Of a stretch of DNA of 64,000 nt, positions 55,669 to 64,000 are shown in pieces. The stretch lies in the NCBI RefSeq assembly GCF_014191715.1, contig NZ_JACHWY010000001.1, forward strand, positions 1,426,001-1,490,000, read 5' to 3'. A model generated the notes under the pieces. It saw nothing but the letters and a program-made list of their open reading frames with translations, had not been told where the DNA came from and searched no databases. The stretch is from Litorivivens lipolytica (GTDB taxonomy: Bacteria > Pseudomonadota > Gammaproteobacteria > Pseudomonadales > Spongiibacteraceae). Every line of letters starts with the position of its first letter. The first letter of the stretch is position 1. The translations under genes and the position numbers were made by a program.

Positions 55669-56534
55669 AACTGGTCATCATCAGCGGCCGTTCCGGCTCC
55701 GGCAAGAGTTCTGCCCTCAACCAGCTTGAGGATGAGGGCTATTTCTGCATCGACAATCTGCCCCTGTCGCTACTCGGCGATCTGGTCAGGGAGTTATCCG
55801 CCAGCGAGCAAAGCGAGTACCACCATGCGGCGGTGTGTATCGATGCCCGCAACACGCCATCTGAACTGGCCCACTTCGATCGCATTATCGGTGAAATCAA
55901 ACCTCACGTAGATCTGCAGATCGTGGTGCTGGATGCCGACGACCAAACGCTGGTCAAACGTTTCAGCGAAACCCGACGTCGCCACCCCCTGAGTAATAAG
56001 CAGGTGGCCCTCGCCGAAGCACTGCACACCGAGCGCCAGCGTCTGGAACCAATTCTGTCGGCAGCTGATCTCACCATCGATACTAGCGGCCTGACAATTC
56101 ACGAACTGCGTAGTGCCATTCGCGAACGCCTGATCGAAGGCGAAGCTATCGGCATGGCGGTGCAGATTTTATCCTTTGGTTTCAAGCGTGGGCTGCCCGT
56201 GGACGCTGATTTTGTGTTCGACCTGCGCATGCTGCCCAACCCGCACTGGGACGACAGCCTACGAGCCCAGACTGGCCGCGATGAAGGCGTACAGAATTTT
56301 CTTGAAGAAAAGCCGGATGTGGCTCAGATGTTTGTCATGATCCGCGATTTTCTCACCACCTGGTTGCCGGAGCTGGCCAAGGGCAATCGAAGCTATGTGA
56401 CCGTAGCGCTGGGATGCACCGGCGGCCAACACCGTTCCGTCTACATGGCGGAAAAACTGGCCAAGGCGCTGGCGGACCAGCCTTTCAATCTGCAGATTCG
56501 GCATCGCGAACTGCAGGATAAACATCCGGGTTGA
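55665..56534 (+). CDS. rapZ: RNase adapter protein RapZ
   Basis: RapZ is a P-loop protein. In E. coli it delivers the sRNA GlmZ to RNase E and senses glucosamine 6-phosphate. It has 289 residues. Walker A is GRSGSGKS (8-15). The Walker B-like VVLDADDQTL and the C-terminal GCTGGQHRSVYMAEKLAKAL motif (RNA-binding domain) are conserved. The rapZ stop is followed by ptsH 23 bp later. Confidence 0.95.
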   Translation: MKLVIISGRSGSGKSSALNQLEDEGYFCIDNLPLSLLGDLVRELSASEQSEYHHAAVCIDARNTPSELAHFDRIIGEIKPHVDLQIVVLDADDQTLVKRFSETRRRHPLSNKQVALAEALHTERQRLEPILSAADLTIDTSGLTIHELRSAIRERLIEGEAIGMAVQILSFGFKRGLPVDADFVFDLRMLPNPHWDDSLRAQTGRDEGVQNFLEEKPDVAQMFVMIRDFLTTWLPELAKGNRSYVTVALGCTGGQHRSVYMAEKLAKALADQPFNLQIRHRELQDKHPG

Positions 56535-56557
56535 CCCTCCCGACAACAGGATTGCCC

Positions 56558-56827
56558 ATGGCGAAAACCCGCATCACCATCATCAACAAACTGGGTCTGC
56601 ACGCACGTGCTGCCGCCAAGTTTGTGTCGACTGCCGCCGCTTACGGCTGCACCGTTACCGTGACCGCCAATGGTCAGTCTGTCGATGGCAAAAGTATTAT
56701 GTCAGTGATGATGCTGGCCGCCGCTAAAGGCACGGAAATAGATTTGGAGTGCACGGGCGACGACGAACAAGAAGCCCTGGACGCCATCTGTGATCTCATC
56801 AATCGCCGCTTTGATGAAGGTGAATAA
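56558..56827 (+). CDS. ptsH: HPr-like phosphocarrier of the nitrogen PTS (NPr)
   Basis: NPr passes phosphate from EI-Ntr (PtsP) to EIIA-Ntr. It has 89 residues from the ATG at 56558. The active histidine is H15 in NKLGLHARAA, and S46 lies in GKSIMSVMML. The next gene along is mgtE. Position after rapZ indicates the nitrogen PTS protein, often called ptsO or npr. Confidence 0.92.
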   Translation: MAKTRITIINKLGLHARAAAKFVSTAAAYGCTVTVTANGQSVDGKSIMSVMMLAAAKGTEIDLECTGDDEQEALDAICDLINRRFDEGE

Positions 56828-56870
56828 GCCCGAAAAAAGCTGATACAGCGACTCAAGCGCCGCCTGCAAG

Positions 56871-56899
56871 TTGTTGAAAGATAATCTTTCAAGGATAAT
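56871..56899 (+). promoter_or_regulatory. mgtE promoter with palindromic operator in the spacer
   Basis: TTGTTG (56871-56876) and GATAAT (56894-56899) are 17 bp apart. The spacer and part of the -35 form the perfect palindrome TTGAAAGATAATCTTTCAA (56874-56892, one central base). A repressor bound here would block the polymerase. Promoter plausible, operator inferred. Confidence 0.5.
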
Positions 56900-56902
56900 C
56901 AC

Positions 56903-56957
56903 ACCCTGAACCGTACCGACCGATTCCGGTGTACTGCCGGCGTTGTAACTTCAGGGT
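56903..56957 (+). promoter_or_regulatory. Structured leader that could mask the mgtE ribosome binding site
   Basis: ACCCTGAA (56903-56910) and TTCAGGGT (56950-56957) are perfect 8-bp complements. The second arm contains the likely Shine-Dalgarno AGGG (56953-56956), seven bases before the mgtE ATG. Smaller stems such as ACCG-ATTC-CGGT lie inside. If transcription begins near 56906 the first arm would be shortened; from read-through transcripts it would be complete. Confidence 0.4.
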
Positions 56958-56963
56958 AGAACC

Positions 56964-58322
56964 ATGGCGCAGAGCGGCGACAACAAGCATACGCAAAGCC
57001 ATCTGGAAGAGCTGAATGCGGCCCTGAGCAGTGGCGAATTTCTGCCGATCCGGCGTATGCTCAACAGCCTGCCACCTGCCGATGTGGCCCACCTGCTGGA
57101 ATCCACCCCGCCGAAAATCCGCGCCTTTCTCTGGCAACTGATCGACCTGGAAACCGAAGGCGACATCATTCAGTACTTGAACGATGAAGTTCAGGCGCAA
57201 TTTCTGCGTGAAATGGATGCGGAAGAAGTCGCGGCCATCGCCGAGAATCTGGAAGCGGATGACCTAGTAGACATCCTCCAGCAACTGCCTGACCGTGTGA
57301 TTCAGGAAGTGCTGTCGTCGATGGACCATCAGGACCGGCAGCGCGTAGAACACATTCTGGCCTACGACGAGGACACCGCCGGCGGTCTGATGAATACGGA
57401 CACCATCACGGTGCGTCCGAACATCACCCTCGACGTCGCCCTGCGTTATTTGCGTCGTCACGAAAATCTGCCGGAAATGACCGACCACCTAATTGTGGTC
57501 AGCCGTTCCGACGAATACATCGGCGTACTGCCACTGCGCCGGATTCTGGTATCGGACCCCAGCGTCACCATCCGTGAAGTGATGAGCACAGATCTGGAAG
57601 CCATCCCCGCCTCCATGCCCGACACGGAAGTGGCCAAACTGTTCGAGCGCCACGACTGGGTATCGGCACCGGTAGTCGACGATGAAGGCCGGCTGGTGGG
57701 TCGGATCACCATCGATGACGTGGTCGACGTCATCCGTGAAAACGCCGACCACTCCCTGCTCAGCATGGCTGGTCTGGATGAAGATGAAGACACCTTCGCG
57801 CCAGTGATCAAAGCGGCACCTCGCCGCGCCATGTGGCTGGGCATCAACCTGATTACCGCCTTTATCGCCTCGGCGGTAATCAACATTTTTGAGGGCACCA
57901 TCGACAAGGTGGTAGCGCTAGCCGTGCTGATGCCGATTGTAGCCAGTATGGGCGGCGTCGCCGGCACCCAGACCCTGACCGTCGTGATCCGCGGCATGGC
58001 GCTGGGTCATATCAGCAAGGACAACAGTCGCTGGTTGATCAATCGTGAAGTGATGGTCGGTGCCATCAATGGCCTGATCTGGGCAGCCGTGGTCGCTGTT
58101 GCCGCCACCCTCTGGTTTGATGACCGCACCATCGGCGTGATTATCGCCGCCGCCATGGTGATCAACCTGATAACCGCCGCCCTTGCCGGCGCCCTGCTGC
58201 CGATGATTATGGACAAACTGAAAATTGATCCGGCGCTGGCTGGCGGGGTTGCACTGACCACCGTCACCGACGTGATCGGCTTTATGTCCTTTCTCGGACT
58301 TGCCACTTACTTCTACGCCTAA
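56964..58322 (+). CDS. mgtE: Magnesium transporter MgtE
   Basis: MgtE is a dimeric Mg2+-selective channel whose cytoplasmic domains close it when Mg2+ is high. It has 452 residues. The N-terminal superhelical domain (about 20-130) is followed by two CBS domains (about 137-260, with LMNTDTITV and EVMSTDLEAI). A connecting helix leads to five transmembrane helices (about 285-452). The pore motif region PIVASMGGVAGTQTLTV is intact. Confidence 0.95.
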   Translation: MAQSGDNKHTQSHLEELNAALSSGEFLPIRRMLNSLPPADVAHLLESTPPKIRAFLWQLIDLETEGDIIQYLNDEVQAQFLREMDAEEVAAIAENLEADDLVDILQQLPDRVIQEVLSSMDHQDRQRVEHILAYDEDTAGGLMNTDTITVRPNITLDVALRYLRRHENLPEMTDHLIVVSRSDEYIGVLPLRRILVSDPSVTIREVMSTDLEAIPASMPDTEVAKLFERHDWVSAPVVDDEGRLVGRITIDDVVDVIRENADHSLLSMAGLDEDEDTFAPVIKAAPRRAMWLGINLITAFIASAVINIFEGTIDKVVALAVLMPIVASMGGVAGTQTLTVVIRGMALGHISKDNSRWLINREVMVGAINGLIWAAVVAVAATLWFDDRTIGVIIAAAMVINLITAALAGALLPMIMDKLKIDPALAGGVALTTVTDVIGFMSFLGLATYFYA

Positions 58323-58330
58323 GAGATCTC

Positions 58331-58861
58331 ATGACCGACGACTTTTACGATGAGCAGGAGCGCGACGAGCGCCCAAGCAAGTCCGAGAAAAAACGCCAGA
58401 GTGCGGCCCTGCAAGCGCTCGGTGAAGAAGTGGCCAGCCTGCCCAAGGGTGAACTGGCGCAGATGCCGGTGCCCGAAGAACTGAAAGAAGCCATTGCCAC
58501 GGCGCGGCGCATCAAAAGCCGCGAAGCCCTGCGCCGCCAGTATCAATACATCGGTAAACTGATGCGCAAGCTGGACACGGATGATCTGGAAAAGGCGATG
58601 GAAGAGCGTCGGGAAAAGGTTCAGCAGCTGGATCGCAGCTTTCATGAATTGGAGGCTTGGCGCGATCGCTTGATTGCCGAGGGCATGCCCGCCATCGACG
58701 CCGTGAAATCCGAAATGCCCGGCGCCGACCGCCAGAAACTGCGCCAGCTGGTAACCCGCGCCAAGCAGGAAGCCGAACGCAAGCAACCCCCGAAAAGTGC
58801 CCGCGAGCTGTTTCGCTACTTGCGTGACTTAAAGGAAGACAGCCTGAATCAAGGCTGGTGA
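58331..58861 (+). CDS. darP: Ribosome biogenesis factor DarP (YjgA)
   Basis: DarP is an all-helical protein that associates with late 50S precursors. It has 176 residues. The acidic N terminus and the motifs ALQALGEEVASLP, RREALRRQYQYIGKLMR-like (here KSREALRRQYQYIGKLMR) and AGADRQKLRQLVRNA-like (here PGADRQKLRQLVTRA) are typical, as is the C-terminal RELFRYLRDL. It lies 8 bp behind mgtE. Its 3' end overlaps the convergent nitrilase-family gene by 13 bp. In many relatives pmbA and tldD flank it, but neither is here. Confidence 0.93.
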   Translation: MTDDFYDEQERDERPSKSEKKRQSAALQALGEEVASLPKGELAQMPVPEELKEAIATARRIKSREALRRQYQYIGKLMRKLDTDDLEKAMEERREKVQQLDRSFHELEAWRDRLIAEGMPAIDAVKSEMPGADRQKLRQLVTRAKQEAERKQPPKSARELFRYLRDLKEDSLNQGW

Positions 58862-59712
58862 GTCTCTCCGGCGCAGTCAGCAAGCTCACCGTCAAACGAC
58901 ACGGAAAAACGGCTGTTACGCCGCAGCGGAATCTGCCGGCGTATGGCGTTCTGACGCTCGCAATCCCAATCCGCTAACACTACCGCCTCACCAAATCCGG
59001 CTTCAGCAAGCACATTCCCCCAGGCATCGACCAGCACAGAGCCGCCCGACGTTTTTCGGGTTGGACTGTGCTCACCGCCCTGATTCGCCCCCACCAGCAA
59101 GCACTGGGTTTCGATAGCCCGCGCTCTGAGCAGAGGCAGCCAATGGGCCAAGCCGGTCGTGCGGGTAAACGCTGATGGCACTGCAATCAACTCCGCACCC
59201 TGATCCCGCAGCCACTGAAACTGCGCCGGAAAGCGCAGGTCGAAACAGACTGCCAAACCCAAACGGCCCAGTGAGGTATCGACAAACAGCGGCCGTTCGC
59301 CGGGGCGGTAATCGCGAGATTCCCTATAACTGCCGGTTTCATCGCCAACGTCGGCATCAAATAGATGCAGCTTGTGATAACAGCCCAAACAATCACCGTC
59401 ACGTTCATATACGTAACAGGCGGCCCAGGCTCGGCCATCGTCACTGGCAAGCGGAATCGTCCCACCCACCAGCACGACCCGGTTTTCTTTCGCCTGCGCT
59501 GACAACCACTGGCGGAGCATCGCCTCTCTGGCTTCGCGCTCAGCCAGCGCATGGAGAGCCTCGCGATCACCAAAAACGGCAAAGGCTTCCGGCAACACAA
59601 CAAGTTCTGCTCCAGAGGTAGCAGCCTCGCGAATCAGACGCTCGGCACGCTGCAGGTTGAGCTCAACATCTGACCCACTGACCATTTGCAGTGCGGCCAG
59701 TCGCCTGCTCAT
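58849..59712 (-). CDS. Nitrilase-family amidase (Nit1/NitFhit type)
   Basis: This 287-residue carbon-nitrogen hydrolase has the complete catalytic triad: E42 (VLPEAF), K114 (CYHKLHLFD) and C156 (AVCFDLRFP). Close relatives hydrolyse deaminated glutathione (dGSH amidase, metabolite repair), which is a likely but unproven role here. The gene overlaps yhdP by 4 bases, so the two are probably translated together, in the rng-yhdP-nit order seen in Pseudomonas. Confidence 0.88.
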   Translation of the reverse strand: MSRRLAALQMVSGSDVELNLQRAERLIREAATSGAELVVLPEAFAVFGDREALHALAEREAREAMLRQWLSAQAKENRVVLVGGTIPLASDDGRAWAACYVYERDGDCLGCYHKLHLFDADVGDETGSYRESRDYRPGERPLFVDTSLGRLGLAVCFDLRFPAQFQWLRDQGAELIAVPSAFTRTTGLAHWLPLLRARAIETQCLLVGANQGGEHSPTRKTSGGSVLVDAWGNVLAEAGFGEAVVLADWDCERQNAIRRQIPLRRNSRFSVSFDGELADCAGETHQP

Positions 59713-62700
59713 CGGCCACCCGCCCCGCGCATTTTCTTGCGCTCGGCATCACCTTTCTCTGCCTCCTCGCCGAACATGCGCACGAATTCCAGTTCCGGGT
59801 TTTGCCACGGACCTTTAACGGAATAGACCAGTGTCGATGCTTTATCGACCTGCTCTTCAAACACCTTACTGGCAATGTAGACCCCGGCCGCCGCCGGCAA
59901 GCCGGCAACAAAAGCTGCCACCCAAGGCAGGTTACTGCCGAGAGGCAAAGTCGCCAGCAGCTCCATATCGGTGAGGTCGGTATTGAAATCCAGTGAACCG
60001 GAAATCTTGAAGGTCGACGATGGCCCCTCTATTTCCATTCCGCCGGGCAAGCGCATCAAACCGTCATCAAACTGCATTCGACCGCGAATGCGATCGTAGT
60101 GAATGCCTTTTTCAAAGATATCCTTGAAATCAAATTGCAGGCGCCGAATCACATTGGCGAAGTTCAACAGCCCCACCATGCGCAGCGTACCTGACGCCGC
60201 GTCTGAGCCGCGCAGGAAACGGCCATTATTGAAGCTGAGGCTGGTGCTGCCCGAGACTATATTGGGCGAAAACAGATCCGGTGTATCAGGCCAACTGAGC
60301 GCCAGCTCGGCCTCGCCACTGCGACTCTCCATGACTCGCTCGAAATCCCAGCTTTGCAGCACACTGCCGATATCGGCAACGGCCAACCGACCGTTCAGGC
60401 GTGTGCTGTCGCCCGCCTCTGTGCGAAGCCACTCCAGTTCCATGGGCCTGCCCTCACCGAGGCGCAGACCCCGAATATTGCCACGCAGATCTTGCAGCAA
60501 AACACCCTGCTCACGCCGGCGCATGGCAAACGCCAAACTGCCCCAGTGTGCGTCCCCTACCGTTAATTGCTGTACTGAAAAATCCAGTTCCGGCAGCAAT
60601 GAAGGCTGAACGTTCGCCAGCAGTGACACCTTTTCTCCCTCAGCGGGCGATGGCGCGGACGGCAATTGCAGGCGTACGAGGTCAATTTGCAAGGGGCCAT
60701 CGGCGGGCACAATCACCTTACCTTCAAGCCTTGGCGCGGCAATCAGAAACTGCCAGGGTGAGCGCCCCTCAATGCCATTGTGAGCATTCAGCAGGACGGA
60801 CTCCCACACATTGCCCAGCGCATCAAAAGCCTCGACCTTAACGTTTTCCACCACAATCGGCAGGGGCTGCCCCCCCTCCTTGCTCCCCATCCGCTGAAAG
60901 CGATCCATCACCGCCAGCCAGGCATTGAGATCAGCCGAAGGCAGCTCCCCAACCACCATAAACAGCCCACGCGGCGGTGGCGGAATAGAGTGATTGCCAA
61001 TCGCAAAACTGCCACCTGAAAAGGCCTGCGAATCATCAAAACCCAACAACAGGCGCCCCAAGCGATCAATCGTCACATCAATCTCTAAAGGTTGGCGATT
61101 GAGCGGTATATCCAATTCCAACAACCGGGATTCCTGCATAGGCTTGCCAAGCGGGTGTGGCAGATCAATGGCCACACCAAAGAGATCAGAAGATGCTTTG
61201 AGGTGAGCGCGATCTTCGCCCACCGAAATATCCACGTTGTAAGCAGCTTCGCCCTGGGCAAAACCGATCAGCGGTTGCTGCAGCCAATCGCGCACACTGG
61301 TTACATCAGCCCGCCCTTTAGCGTTGACCAATACCGGTTTACCCGGATTTTGAATCACATTAATTTGCGCCGCTTTGCCGAACACCGTGGCCTGTATATC
61401 ACGACCATTCAGACCGGTTGACGAGTCAAAGACCAGCGGCCCGCGCAGATCCTCGAGTTTGAGACGCAGGTTCTGCAACTCCACCTGCTTGGCATCAATA
61501 TTGGCGTGAACTCTCGCCACCGGCTCTCGATTGGGAGTAAGGGGAATATTCAGATCGAGAACGGCCTCAACGCTACCCCTCCCGGCCCACTCATCAAACG
61601 TCGATCCAACCTGATTGCGCAGGGCGGATTCACGCACCACTCGCAATGCTGACGGCAATGGGGCTGCCGCTTTGGCCTTCACCGCCAGCCACACATCGTC
61701 AGTTTTGTCGAGACCAATCGCTACATCAATATCCGACAGTACTATGTCTTTGTAAATCTGCGCACTCTCGGCACGCACGGTCACCTCGTCACCGTCTAGC
61801 AGCAGGTCGACATCCGCTTTGGCAAGGCCCGGCCAGTCGGGATGATACTCCAAAGCAAACCCGCGACCGTCAAGTGCCAGCTGTATCCGACGCTCGTCGG
61901 GATTTTTCAGAGAACCACTAAAAAGAAAACCAGCCGATTCGATGCGCCCGCGAACAATGCTCTCATCCATCCACTGCTTTAGTCCGTCGCCCAAGGCCGA
62001 CGGCAGATATTGCTCTCGCTGACTGACATCCGCATCGCTTAAGCCCACCAGCAGAGCCATTTCCGGCTCAATGGCACTGTTCGCTTTGAGCGGTAGTGTC
62101 AGCGAAATCTTTCCACCCACACGACTGTCACCATCGCGTGCCTGTATCAAACCACTGCGAATACGCAGCACGTCTTCAGTAATCTGCCACTGCAGACGCG
62201 TCGCGAGAGAAGCAAGTTCGAGGGGATTTTCGTAAACACTGGGCAGCCCTAGAAGGAAACGATTGCTGTCGATGGTGAGCTCACCGCCACTTGCATTGGC
62301 CTCGATGTAGCCGCTCAGACCACGCACTGATGGCGCGTTGCGCCAGGACTCCAGCACGACCGCCGACAATTCACCGCTCAATCGGGCCGTCTTGGGGTCC
62401 GCCAGTGGAATATCCACCTGCAAATTTTTGATTCGCCCCTGCGGCGCCAGGTCTGCCAGCACCTCCGCCAGATTAACGGGAATCGCGCCTGAATTAATCA
62501 GCCGCTTTTGAGTCAAAGCAAAATCGAGAGAGGGCAGCACAATCCGCAGACGATCTGCCGCCTCAGGCGCGAAGCTAAGCTGCAGCCCACTCCAGTCGAC
62601 ATACTGTTCTTCCCAGTAAAAATCGAGCTGCGAGAACCAGGTACGAGCCTGCCCGTCTATCACACGCCCGGCAAAGTTCAGACCTGCACTGGTCACATCC

Positions 62701-63563
62701 TGATGGCTTTCCCAAAGTTTCCCCAGCGACAGTTTGGGCACCTCGAGCCTACCCTGCCAGCGCGCCTGACGGTCGCCGTTAAGCGCAAACCAAAGTTCGC
62801 CGTTACCTTCCAGTTCAGCCAAAGGTTGGTAATAACCGAGCAGTGGCGCCAGAGTGGAAAAAGAACTGTTCTCTAGTTTTAAGTAAGCATCGAGCTGAAA
62901 ATCGGTATCGCGCGGATCGCCGTTTAACTCGACAATTAGTCGGGTCGGGCGCGACCCCTCAATACCGAGGCCAGCCTTCAGGCGACGAAAACCGCTGTCT
63001 CCGGCCAGTCGCAGTCGCTGCCCCCAGAGATGGGCGTCGTCCCCACTGGCGTAGTGCAAGACCACAGACACCGCTTTAACTTCCGCTTCACGAATGCCCA
63101 TCAAAATGGAGGTCAAATCCAGATTGGCAGGCTCGCTGCCCACCAAGGGCTGACCGGCAAAAGTCCATTTCCCGGCATCATCTTCGTGTAGATGAAGATC
63201 TACCTGGTCCGCGCGCAGTTCCAACACATCCACACTGCCGCGGGTTATCAGACCGGAAATCAATCCCAGCTTCACATGAGCGCCCGTCAGGGTAACCGCC
63301 GGCAAACCATCGCGACTTAAATCCAATGATTGCACGTCCAGAATCGGCGATAGCCCTGTCCAACCAGCGATCGGGCGCTCTAGCGACAGGTCTGCACCGG
63401 CTCGTTCCTTAACCAGCGTGACCAGCTCATCGGAATAATCAGGTAGAAATTCAATGAAGTAACGGCCGGCGCTGGCATACAGAGCCAGCAACACCAACAC
63501 ACTTACCGCCAGCGCCCAGCAGCTTCGGTACAGGATGCGAAACAATCGCGAGATCAGCGTCAT
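59709..63563 (-). CDS. yhdP: Giant AsmA-like envelope protein YhdP
   Basis: YhdP is one of the bridge-like AsmA-superfamily proteins that, with TamB and YdbH, carries phospholipid across the periplasm to the outer membrane in E. coli. It has 1284 residues (E. coli 1266). One transmembrane helix (about 13-33) anchors it in the inner membrane. The rest is a long repetitive beta-rich chain (DUF3971/AsmA-type), ending with a hydrophobic VAGLPAAAGVYIASKVF segment (about 1220-1240). It lies directly behind rng and overlaps the nitrilase-family gene by 4 bases. Confidence 0.93.
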   Translation of the reverse strand: MTLISRLFRILYRSCWALAVSVLVLLALYASAGRYFIEFLPDYSDELVTLVKERAGADLSLERPIAGWTGLSPILDVQSLDLSRDGLPAVTLTGAHVKLGLISGLITRGSVDVLELRADQVDLHLHEDDAGKWTFAGQPLVGSEPANLDLTSILMGIREAEVKAVSVVLHYASGDDAHLWGQRLRLAGDSGFRRLKAGLGIEGSRPTRLIVELNGDPRDTDFQLDAYLKLENSSFSTLAPLLGYYQPLAELEGNGELWFALNGDRQARWQGRLEVPKLSLGKLWESHQDVTSAGLNFAGRVIDGQARTWFSQLDFYWEEQYVDWSGLQLSFAPEAADRLRIVLPSLDFALTQKRLINSGAIPVNLAEVLADLAPQGRIKNLQVDIPLADPKTARLSGELSAVVLESWRNAPSVRGLSGYIEANASGGELTIDSNRFLLGLPSVYENPLELASLATRLQWQITEDVLRIRSGLIQARDGDSRVGGKISLTLPLKANSAIEPEMALLVGLSDADVSQREQYLPSALGDGLKQWMDESIVRGRIESAGFLFSGSLKNPDERRIQLALDGRGFALEYHPDWPGLAKADVDLLLDGDEVTVRAESAQIYKDIVLSDIDVAIGLDKTDDVWLAVKAKAAAPLPSALRVVRESALRNQVGSTFDEWAGRGSVEAVLDLNIPLTPNREPVARVHANIDAKQVELQNLRLKLEDLRGPLVFDSSTGLNGRDIQATVFGKAAQINVIQNPGKPVLVNAKGRADVTSVRDWLQQPLIGFAQGEAAYNVDISVGEDRAHLKASSDLFGVAIDLPHPLGKPMQESRLLELDIPLNRQPLEIDVTIDRLGRLLLGFDDSQAFSGGSFAIGNHSIPPPPRGLFMVVGELPSADLNAWLAVMDRFQRMGSKEGGQPLPIVVENVKVEAFDALGNVWESVLLNAHNGIEGRSPWQFLIAAPRLEGKVIVPADGPLQIDLVRLQLPSAPSPAEGEKVSLLANVQPSLLPELDFSVQQLTVGDAHWGSLAFAMRRREQGVLLQDLRGNIRGLRLGEGRPMELEWLRTEAGDSTRLNGRLAVADIGSVLQSWDFERVMESRSGEAELALSWPDTPDLFSPNIVSGSTSLSFNNGRFLRGSDAASGTLRMVGLLNFANVIRRLQFDFKDIFEKGIHYDRIRGRMQFDDGLMRLPGGMEIEGPSSTFKISGSLDFNTDLTDMELLATLPLGSNLPWVAAFVAGLPAAAGVYIASKVFEEQVDKASTLVYSVKGPWQNPELEFVRMFGEEAEKGDAERKKMRGAGGR

Positions 63564-63587
63564 TGCGCGCGCCAGCTCCCACTCACT

Positions 63588-64000
63588 CTAGAGTAGAACC
63601 ACATCGAACTGTTCCTGGGTGTAGATCGCTTCAACCTGAAACTGGATGGCTTTGCCGATAAATTCCTCTAAGTCAGCCACGTTGGCGGATTCTTCATCAA
63701 GCAAGCGGTCGACGACTTCCTGCGAGGCCAGCACCATTAGGCGATCACTTTCATAAGCTCGGGCCTCCCGCAGGATCTCGCGGAAAATTTCATAACAGAC
63801 CGTTTCAGGCGACTTGAGTGAACCCCGCCCCGAACAATATTTGCAGGGCTCACACAACACATGCTCCAGACTTTCGCGAGTTCGTTTGCGCGTCATCTCT
63901 ACCAGCCCCAGCTCTGACACTCCTGTAATGCTGGTTTTGGCGTAGTCCCGGTCCATCGCCTTTTCGAGCGCGCGCAACACCTGACGGCGATGCTCCGGAT
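63588..64000 (-). CDS. rng: Ribonuclease G, C-terminal part (continues beyond the window)
   Basis: RNase G is an RNase E-family endonuclease that matures 16S rRNA and cuts some mRNAs. Only the last 137 residues are in the window; the frame is open to the right edge. The family segment LGLVEMTRKRTRESLEHVLCEPCKYCSGRGSLKSPETVCYEIFREI includes the CxxC zinc link (C-E-P-C, then Y-C). The chain ends EQFDVVLL, as in RNase G, without the long C-terminal scaffold of RNase E. yhdP starts 24 bp downstream. Confidence 0.94.
   Translation of the reverse strand, partial: PEHRRQVLRALEKAMDRDYAKTSITGVSELGLVEMTRKRTRESLEHVLCEPCKYCSGRGSLKSPETVCYEIFREILREARAYESDRLMVLASQEVVDRLLDEESANVADLEEFIGKAIQFQVEAIYTQEQFDVVLL

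Noticed and set aside
56903-56963. M-box (Mg2+) riboswitch in front of mgtE
   Set aside because: The leader is about 60 bases and lacks the long conserved core of an M-box. It is reported only as an SD-masking hairpin candidate.

Overview
This window is chromosomal housekeeping DNA from a gammaproteobacterium. The gene order (pilBCD-coaE-yacG; mutT-argJ-secA-lpxC; the dcw division cluster behind mraZ; rnpB-rsmI-lpoA-yraN-diaA-dolP; sspBA-petABC-rpsI-rplM-zapE; degS/algW-hisCDG-murA-ibaG; kdsDC-lptCAB-rpoN-hpf-ptsN-rapZ-ptsH; mgtE-darP; nit-yhdP-rng) is the Pseudomonas-like arrangement with several local losses. A marine relative of the Pseudomonadales/Cellvibrionales is my best guess, but it is an inference. 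MurE carries the meso-DAP motif DNPR. A full set of LPS-export and outer-membrane genes indicates a Gram-negative diderm.

Layout. 1-3400: a histone H1/AlgP-like Lys-Ala repeat protein, an NAD-dependent sugar epimerase-like protein, carbonic anhydrase and a membrane-anchored DUF3014 protein. 3400-8400: type IV pilus genes pilB, pilC, pilD, then coaE and yacG. 8358-13900: mutT, argJ, secA, lpxC. 13928-30600: the complete dcw cluster on the minus strand (mraZ, rsmH, ftsL, ftsI, murE, murF, mraY, murD, ftsW, murG, murC, ddl, ftsQ, ftsA, ftsZ), driven by a strong sigma70 promoter followed by four 10-bp-spaced GTGG repeats that match an MraZ operator. 30800-31160: RNase P RNA. 31199-36650: rsmI, lpoA, yraN, diaA-like, dolP, sspB, sspA. 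36692-40430: a cytochrome b/c1 fusion gene, the Rieske gene and the ribosomal protein operon rplM-rpsI. 40500-50750: zapE, zapG, a Nif3-family gene, a DegS/AlgW protease, hisC-hisD-hisG, murA, ibaG, mlaC, kdsD. 50762-58860: kdsC, lptC, lptA, lptB, rpoN, hpf, ptsN, rapZ, ptsH(NPr), mgtE, darP. 58849-64000: a nitrilase-family amidase, the giant AsmA-like yhdP and the 3' end of rng.

Most genes build or guard the cell envelope: peptidoglycan precursor synthesis and septation (mur/fts), LPS (lpxC, kdsD/C, lptABC), outer-membrane lipid traffic (mlaC, yhdP, dolP), envelope stress sensing (degS/algW) and protein export (secA).

I found no prophage, IS element, CRISPR array, toxin-antitoxin pair, defence system or tRNA, and no obviously novel multigene system. 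The most noteworthy points are: cytochrome b and c1 encoded as one polyprotein with an internal signal peptide; mlaC left without mlaF, mlaE, mlaD or mlaB; a near-consensus sigma54 promoter upstream of rpoN itself; an FtsI whose SxN motif reads SSQ; a palindrome-bearing promoter and a structured leader in front of mgtE; an inverted repeat around the -10 of the petA promoter; a DiaA-like SIS protein with altered binding loops; and the absence of pilA, tldD and pmbA from their usual places.
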